The notes beneath the pieces are model-generated. The model was not told the DNA's origin and ran no database searches. It was given only the letters and a program-made list of their open reading frames with translations. A program made the position numbers and the translations under genes. Shown here piece after piece: positions 57,005 through 64,000 of a stretch of 64,000 nt of DNA. Position 1 is the first letter of the stretch. Each line of letters starts with the position of its first letter. This DNA is from Trichostrongylus colubriformis (taxonomy: Eukaryota; Nematoda; Chromadorea; Rhabditida; Trichostrongylidae): contig OZ022256.1 in the NCBI GenBank assembly GCA_963978905.1, positions 5,625,501-5,689,500 on the forward strand. The letters are read 5' to 3'.

Positions 57005-58787
57005 GCAGCTAGGGTCGTCGCATCTGGTAGGACTCCGAAGCGATTGCCATGTCACAAGTCTACGAAACCACATGGGACACGGTATTTGCTTTGAGACTCA
57101 CCTGTATGAAGCGTCCCTGGCTCATGCGTGGCACGCCTTGATGCAAGTTTTTTTAATCTCAAACACCCCTTACTTGGTCGATGGATTTGAACATTTATCA
57201 AAAAAAAAGTCCGCTCCACTCTTCCTGTTGCAATAATTCAGTTTACTTACTTTGACTTTGAACTCAAGATTATATCTACACCCTGAAATAGTACATCTTC
57301 CTACTCCATTCAGGACGAAGGAGGCGGTGCCGCCCCAGTTTCGACTGTTTACATTTTTGGGTTTTCCAAAGTCCTTTGCCACTCGCGATGACATAAATTC
57401 AGCTCTTCACTCCATATATTCTGCAAGACTTACAATTCGCCGCCCATCACCAGGAAATGTCCTGAATATTACTGGTTTGGAGAGGTTTTTCTGGTACTCC
57501 GTATGTTTCGTATGTTTCCACAACGACACTACGATAATGAGAGTGCGACGAAAACTTTTGCGTTGAAATCCTTTACTGTGATTCGACGTTACGAATTAGA
57601 GGATCTACGACACACGCCATACTCGATGATCCTTTTCCAAATCTGATAAACACCGATGTATCATCATCCCCGCTTAGCGAGAATCGCATGCTCCGTTCGT
57701 TGTGCTCGTGGATGAATTACCGTAGCCTTTAGTGTTTGGTTACGGTAGAGAAAAATTTGCATTTTCTTTAATTATATGTAATCTCGAATGGTCTCGAATA
57801 TACACTTTGTCATTTCAATTTTCAATTTCGTGTTTGCTGCTCCTTCTTATTTCCCGCTTCTTGTTCTCCCTACTTCGAGAAAACACCGTGAAGCGATGTC
57901 CTCAGCTCTTTCGAGTATAATGTTTTTGTTTATTTTGGTAATAATTAGGAGCATTCAGATATCATATAATCGCCACACTTTCATATGTCACTGAAAAACG
58001 TCTTTCAACGAAAAACCAGGTAGGTTCCACTGCGAAGATGTAACAATACAGGTTTTTGAGGACTGCAATATTAGCAGTGTATTACAATTTTCTCAAAAAT
58101 AATATATTAATTATTAGCGCGACCTGATCTCATATACTCTCTTTGTCATTCTCTTTCCTATCAGAAAAGTAAGAGGGTCTCACGATGCCCATAGAATTCC
58201 AAAATGACGTGTAGTGATAAGGCTCCTGTCAGGGACCGGTCCCTGTTCGAGATACGCCACGTATTCGACAACATCCTCAGAATCGTCGTAGCGGCTGAAT
58301 CCCTAATTTGTAATAAAGTGCTCAGCTTGGGCGAGGACTGATAACGAAGTATGTGGTGGAAATTTAAGTGATCTGGCTAGATTTTTATTCAAGGATCAAA
58401 TGTATGTGACAGCGGCACTATAAGCCACGGGTATTTACAGCACATTGCCTATAAATTCCGGCAGGCTCATTGAATCACTCTAGACGTCTGTAAGTTTCAA
58501 CGTTTTTATAGAAACACTATAGACACCCGTTCCTAGGCAGAGAGTAATGTGTTGGTGGGTCAAATAAAAAAGAAACCAGTTGTACGGTGTTGCATTAACT
58601 TTTTTTCTATGTACCTTCGGTTTGGTCTTATATCACGCAAATGGTACCCTCTCCCCCCGGAGCACGTTCCTGTGACCAAATGTGAACGAAGTGAATCGCT
58701 CTTTCTGCCCCATTGCAGGACAACCAAATTATTTTCTCGGTGCCTTCAACCACAACAAGATGCAACATATTATAGCCAGCGCTTGAA
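57005..58787. other. No supported gene
   Basis: A minus-strand frame at 57245-57394 (MSSRVAKDFGKPKN...FKVK) ends at a good GTAAGT donor and starts 26 bases after a CTTGCAG acceptor. It could be a first exon, but nothing downstream joins it. Confidence 0.3.
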
Positions 58788-59107
58788 GGCAGTGATAGGG
58801 GAAATTGTGGCCGAATAAGGAAAGATCTCAATCTAGGAAGGTGGACGTGCTCAATAGTGCGAAAGTGAAGAGAAGAACTTAATACGGTCAAAAACCCGAA
58901 AAATAAGTCCCAATTCCCGCCGTTTCTTCTCAGAGGGGGGGGGGGAGTTGGGATAAAAAAGTGGCAGCTGTAGAAAGAGACGGTCATATAAAGCCCGGGA
59001 GCTTCCTCTAATGAGAACTTTTACCACCTATGGTCTTCTTAGATCCCTAGCTTTCATTGGCGTGACCCAGTACAGGGGTTCTATTTACCCGCATTATCCC
59101 TATCACT
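58788..59107. mobile_element. AGGCAGTGATAGGGG-family MITE
   Basis: The ends GAAGGCAGTGATAGGGGAAA and CATTATCCCTATCACTTTC are inverted. The interior ACGGTCAAAAACCCGAAAAA is followed by a run of 13 G. Confidence 0.75.
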
Positions 59108-60689
59108 TTCTTATTGTTAAAAGTTATTGTAAGTGCTAAGTAGTTCACCATTTTCTCAATTCTCTTGCAGCTCTATCCTCATGTGTCGCAGATCCCTGGC
59201 CTTTTTAGTCTGCTCTTTCCGAGCATCTTTGTGATAGCCTATCCGAAGTAGCAGAAACTCTAATTCGAATTTTTGGCGGTTTTTTCTCATTTTTTCGCTG
59301 GTTTGCCATTAAGAGCCACTGCTCTCAAAACAGAGTGCGATAATCAGCTAAAACCTAGCATAAGGTGTGCCTCCGAGCCATGAAATTGGCGTGATCTCCT
59401 GCTTGTGTAAGTGGTCCATTTACTTATCGCAGAACCCGTATTCGAAGAAATCGCTAAAGATAAATTTGGCTGTTGTGGAGTAAAAGAATATGAAAGTCAA
59501 GGTGCTCAGTTGAAGAGAAAAAGCGTGCTAAAATGGGCCAAAGCTGGGGACGAACCCCCCCCCCCCCCCCCTTCTACGATTGAGGACCTGTTTTCGTACC
59601 CTCTGCACCATTGAAGGGAGTGATGCTGACGGCGAAAGCAACTAAACCAGCCATCCGTGAATGTTTCGCCCGCCCTCTAGTGCTATTCGGTCATTGACAG
59701 CCGCGGGACCGGATTACATCCCACTGAGGCCTTTATAAAACAACAACCAAGCCTCGTTTTTGCTTCTGAACTTGCCATTTTATTTAGACAGCTTTTGTTC
59801 GCAGTCCCCATTATTTTCGAAGCACATAAACCTCCAACAGTACCCTCTGCACCGTTCCAACACTCCAACAGGTTTAGTCGAAACGAATTCAACTAGATGG
59901 CTATCGGATCTTTACGCAGTGCTTAGGTTTAAAGCGAGAGCCATCAGTTGGTAACACCACTAGCAAACAGGTTGGGATGAATCTAAGGAGCTCACTAGTC
60001 ATGTTACACTAATTATCCTACCAGCCCAGAGATTCGCAATGGTTATTAAACTAAGAGCAACCCTATATAAACTATTCCAGCCTGATGCCCAACAGCAGAC
60101 AATCCAGTGGGAACTGTCACTAAGCTAGAGACGAAAGGGACAGCGGTAGCGGGGGATTCTTTTGTTTGTTTCCTGGAACTGCATACGGAAATGCTAATTA
60201 GCTTGGCGATGATCAATCAGTTGGGAATGCGCCAACCGCGCCTTTGAACTCCCATTCATTCAAAAGCCGACAAGCTTCAATGACTTGCGCAATGACTCGT
60301 TAGGGAAATGGGGCGAGAGAAGGAGACATGAGCACTGTGACAATCCATTTTTCAATTATTTCCTCGGTATGGTTACGGTGTTGAATCAATCCTGATGGAG
60401 ACTTTGAACTGTGGAGATCATGCGTACGTGCTTCAGCGACGACTCATGCGCGAATATTTGATGTCAAAGCCATGAAATTTTATTTTTTGATAGCTCGGTT
60501 ATATGCATTGTGATAGAAACTTCGCGTCACGGCGTCCGGAATGTGACGTAGCAAGCTAGGGACGCCACATGTAGTTGGGTCCTGAGCCATACCATGTGCT
60601 GTCCCCGATTTTAGGCGCAGTCACTCTAGGACCCAACTGCATGCGAACTCTTTTCTGACACGCATCGTCGCATCGTGCGCCACACGCGG
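59108..60689. other. No supported gene
   Basis: A run of 16 C at about 59557-59572 follows a decayed fragment of the previous MITE family (AAAATGGGCCAAAGC). Near 60540-60640 there is a relative of the AGGACYCAACT repeats. Confidence 0.35.
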
Positions 60690-61050
60690 CTATGCGATAC
60701 TTCTGTCCTCACGGCACAGCTTTGGTACTTCGATATGGATTCCACAATTATGACAAGTCGTGTGATGCTTGTGGAACTCGAAATCATAGGCGTATAAGGG
60801 GAACGACTTTTCAACCACTGTACTATTATGGGCGAACATTTAATATTAGTACATATGAACTGGTCAAATCAAACAACCAACTAAATGAACTTTCTTGAAC
60901 CTGCTCAAACTTCTTAACAAAATCTTCACCGACAGTGACTGACACGGTGTGACGTCGTTCCGCTCTCGCGGCGGTGGACTGGGCCCCTGAGGAAGACGAT
61001 CTGGTCAAAACGTCAGGCCGTCAATAAAAGTTCCAATTAACAACCTTGTT
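60690..61050 (+). mobile_element. Possible 3' end of a Penelope-like or similar retroelement
   Basis: A 68-codon frame (60692-60898) ends just before CCCTGAGGAAGACGATCTGG, AAAACGTC and AATAAA (60985-61030). That order (CTGANGA, a short stem, then GAAAC-like) recurs at the 3' ends of many dispersed retroelements, including Penelope-like ones. The protein is not recognisable with confidence. Confidence 0.3.
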
Positions 61051-61553
61051 GGCAGGGGAAAATTGTAATCTTTACAAAGATTCCTGAAAATGTGTGGTGC
61101 ATGCCCAAGCTTTTACTTCCCTCCACAATAATTGCTCCACTTCAGATGAGTTCCGTGTCAACTGTTGGCAATGCTAGTCATTTTTCAGATTGTCAAAGCA
61201 GTGGAATAAGTTCCCAGGGAGTACTTTAGTCTCTGAACTCCTTGGAAATCTCAGAAAATTTAAAGCTCCGATTGACGAGGTTTCCCTGCATTTTAAACTT
61301 TCAGTTTGAATTCAGTCCAATTTTCTAGTGTTCAATGCGCGCATGGGGAAAGGCTGAACAGTAGTGGTGGGGGGGGAACATTGTATGGTAATGGCTGCTT
61401 CAGAAAATTTATTCACATAATGAGTCTGTAGACATGTTAGTCGTGTTATGTCAGTGATGCATAATCCAAATAATCTATTGAATGCCATTCCCCTCATCAG
61501 AACAGCACCGAAAGACATGCAAAAAATGTTTAGACCTTTTTGTCAACTTACAG

Positions 61554-63291
61554 TACCTCATGAGAATCGGTTTTATTTATGGAGCGTTCGAAGCGGTCTA
61601 TATTTGAAGCCACTTAAGATAGTTATTTTGAGGAATTACGACTCGGACTCAACCGGTTATGGTTCGTCATCAGACACTTCTAGTCCGCTGACAGCCTCGC
61701 AATTTATTCTCAGACCAGTCACTGTACTAAGTTCATATTCGAATCATTCGGCGGCATGTGAAAAGGTAAGCGAAGATCTTACAAAGGGAAGATGAAAGTT
61801 TAAAAAAATTGTGAGGCTAGTGAGTGTGTAAATGGCTCCTTGGGCATGAGAGCAGAATTTTCAACACCATTTGAAGCGTATACCAGCCAGTGATCGAAAA
61901 GACATACAGCCATCGTGCATTCAACTTGAAACTCTCACGCGAAGGCGTCCTTTTCATGCTCTCGGTCTTTTCAGCTTATTTCCCGTGTTCTCCCCAGATA
62001 ATGCTCGCATGCTTGGCCTTGACTAGGCTGAGTTAATTGTCTGCGCTCTCACCAACTGGATAGAGATGCAGAGAAGGGAGTACAGTTTGTAGAGAAAGGA
62101 ATTAAGTGGTAAAGTGTAGGTCTCGTAATGAAAAATTGATAGAACACGACATTAAAGGGGCGCCTGCACATTGCTTCCGGTCAGCTCAAATATAGATTTA
62201 AGACTTCAATCATATGAATTGACTGGTCGTTGTTCGTTTACTACTCATATTCCACCAGGAAGGAGTAGTGGAAGGACTGAGAGGGTGTCAAAGCATAGTG
62301 GGCCTTGTCAGTCATTTTCCCTCCCATGAACGCGGCCGTAATGTTTTTTTGCTCCTGCCTTGGTTAGTTTTTTCGGGGATGGGGAAAATACGCCAAAAAA
62401 TCGCGTGGCCGCCCGCGGCGAGCGGCGCGGCGGGTGCGAGTGCAAGTGGCAGTGCTGGCAGCCTTCAAGCGAGACAGTGTGACAAAGGTGGAGGAGGCAG
62501 AGTGGCGTGGCTGGAGGAGGCAGTGTGGCATGGCTTGAGTGCAGAAGTGACGTAGCCACGCTCTGCCGGGCTCCCAAAAGCGAAATCGATTCGCAAGTCG
62601 TACTGGTGGCGCCGCGATGCTGACGCGATTTTTGGCGTATTCCCCCCACCCGTTTTTTGGACAGCGTTCAGTCCGTAAAAAAACTGTTAATGGCGGTGTT
62701 CTTTTTGTATTAATTCTGATAATTTCCTCAGTAACTCTGATAAATATGTGGGGTTCGCTTTATTGTCAATAGTGACTGTATGTCAGTCTTTCTCTGCCAG
62801 TCCAGTGATCTGCGACTTTAGCTCCATCCACTACAGTAATTAGGGAGTGTTTGAGTTCCATTTGATTTAATTAATTTCAGCTCAATTTGGACGAATATGC
62901 TACATCAAGCTGTGATTCTTCATCATGGTCATCACGAACCACATCTGAAAATGTAAGATTCACTCACGTAGGGAATGTTAAGAAATAGCAAGGGTCACAG
63001 AGTTCAAGGATGTGGTTTCATCCACTTCTGTACCGTGGAAAACATTTTCTGAATTTGATGGGTTGTAAGCGATGAAAAACTACAATTGTCCCTCACTCAG
63101 TTGCACTCTTCCATTTCGGACAGGTTCCCACAACAAAACCCCTTCTCAATATGGAGACGAGAAGATGGTCTAGTGCAAAAAAACCGAATTCCGATGCTGA
63201 GAAGAGAGGTCATGCCAGAGTTGTCGAGGAGACGTCACCCACTCGAACCATCAGAGACCCAGGGAGGGGTAATCAAAGTAATCAGAAGTGA
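61554..63291 (+). CDS. Candidate 3' exons of a serine-rich protein
   Basis: Three plus-strand blocks join in phase: 61554-61765 (acceptor ACTTACAG, donor GTAAGC), 62881-62952 (acceptor TTAATTTCAG, donor GTAAGA, exactly 24 codons) and 63124-63291 (acceptor TCGGACAG, stop TGA). The deduced tail is low-complexity and rich in serine and threonine (STGYGSSSDTSSPLTAS, ATSSCDSSSWSSRTTSE, then a basic KKPNSDAEKRGHARV). It has no recognisable domain, so it would be a disordered C-terminus. Upstream exons were not found. The last exon has an alternative reading from an acceptor at 63100 with a 66-codon open frame. Intron 1 contains a MITE. Confidence 0.35.
62375..62651. mobile_element. GC-rich-core MITE, arm type D
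   Basis: The arms GGGGAAAATACGCCAAAAAA and TTTTTGGCGTATTCCCC are inverted. The core GCGTGGCCGCCCGCGGCGAG, then GTAGCCACGCTCTGCCGGGC, is shared with 21222-21445 and 48367-48588. Confidence 0.8.
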
Positions 63292-64000
63292 GAGAACATG
63301 ATTTCTGTGAAAGAACGCCCGAGTTTCAAGGGGACGACGTGCGGCAGAACGAAAAACGCGCCTTCAACCTTTATAACGGTCCTGCACTGGTGCATCGACC
63401 GATCAGCCGTGGTGGGCGAAGCAACGACCGCGGCTCCGCGTGACCCTTGCAACGCCTTCGCAAATGAAGCAGTAGGCGCGAGAACATACCCTCAGGCAGG
63501 CTCAGTGTTGAGGAAAAAGTCTCACTATACATGTCTATGCTAGATGATAATGAGAATGCGCCGTAAGCCAACCCTTTCCTGCGGGAAAATTCGATTGAAT
63601 TTGAGTGATTAGCATAAAAATTACAGTAATGAAATATTTTTGACTTTAGATAGCTGCTGATACTGAAAAATGTCAAAATACAGTAATAAAATACTTCGTG
63701 ATACTATGCAATCGGCAATAGTTACTGATACTGTAGAGATTATGTAGATGTAAAGGAGGTCGTATGTGGGTCTCCATTGAGGAAGGGATCGCATTAAAGT
63801 GGCCTTTTTGGCACTATCAACCCAGAGCTACCCCACTACCTCTCCAACCAATGTGGTCGGAGAAGTGATTTCCGAAAAACTTTTCGATTTAGCTGCACAC
63901 TTCTACCCAGGAGTATTTCGACCCATAGAGCACGAATATGACATTCGTTTGGCACGAAACCGCTCGGCGCCTGCGCCATAAGGGTAGTTTGACTTCCTGA
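63292..64000. other. No gene recognised
   Basis: Short frames only. An AGTAATRAAATA-type repeat pair occurs at about 63625-63692. Confidence 0.3.

Overview
The window looks like nuclear DNA of a parasitic nematode, most likely a strongylid (hookworm-like). The evidence is three complete multi-exon genes with nematode-style splice sites (TTTCAG acceptors, GTAAG donors, several introns well above 500 bp), two of them with a TTCAG-type acceptor 0 or 7 bases before the start codon as expected for spliced-leader trans-splicing, two mariner elements, a CR1/Jockey-type LINE and a dense cover of short inverted-repeat (MITE-like) elements. Assignment to hookworms rather than another clade V nematode is inference.

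Genes. Three complete genes lie on the minus strand, so transcription runs right to left. (1) 32187-37043: PA2G4/EBP1 homologue, ten exons, 403 residues. (2) 19613-24747: UNC-93-like multi-pass membrane protein, nine exons, 462 residues. (3) 12026-14814: SELENOF (Sep15)-like ER thioredoxin-fold protein, five exons, 151 residues, with cysteine at the selenocysteine position. They are 5 to 7 kb apart and functionally unrelated, so I see no operon. Weaker gene evidence: two isolated minus-strand exons (39572-39695, 42072-42185) and three serine-rich plus-strand 3' exons (61554-63291).

Repeats. 1-4535 is a stack of transposons: a foldback made of two opposed mariner 3' ends inside another inverted-repeat element, then a degenerate mariner (1603-2860), then a second mariner (2869-4535) carrying a ~270 bp minisatellite. 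From 5 to 64 kb at least ten MITE-like families recur, many inside introns of the genes. A 5'-truncated LINE sits at 50612-52764 with a duplicated unit just upstream of its coding start. A tRNA-Gly-derived sequence (16305-16372) lies between 38 bp direct repeats.

The rest (notably 17-19.6, 24.8-32, 45-48 and 53-60 kb) shows no gene I can support. The observations most worth a second look are the MITE family whose core is constant while its terminal arms differ, the 85 bp one-ended insertion with a 10 bp target duplication and a visible empty site, the TTAA-flanked MITEs, the tandemly duplicated exon-like unit at 43-44.3 kb, and the near-perfect 30 bp hairpin at 31.0 kb. I did not find a clear novel multi-gene system.
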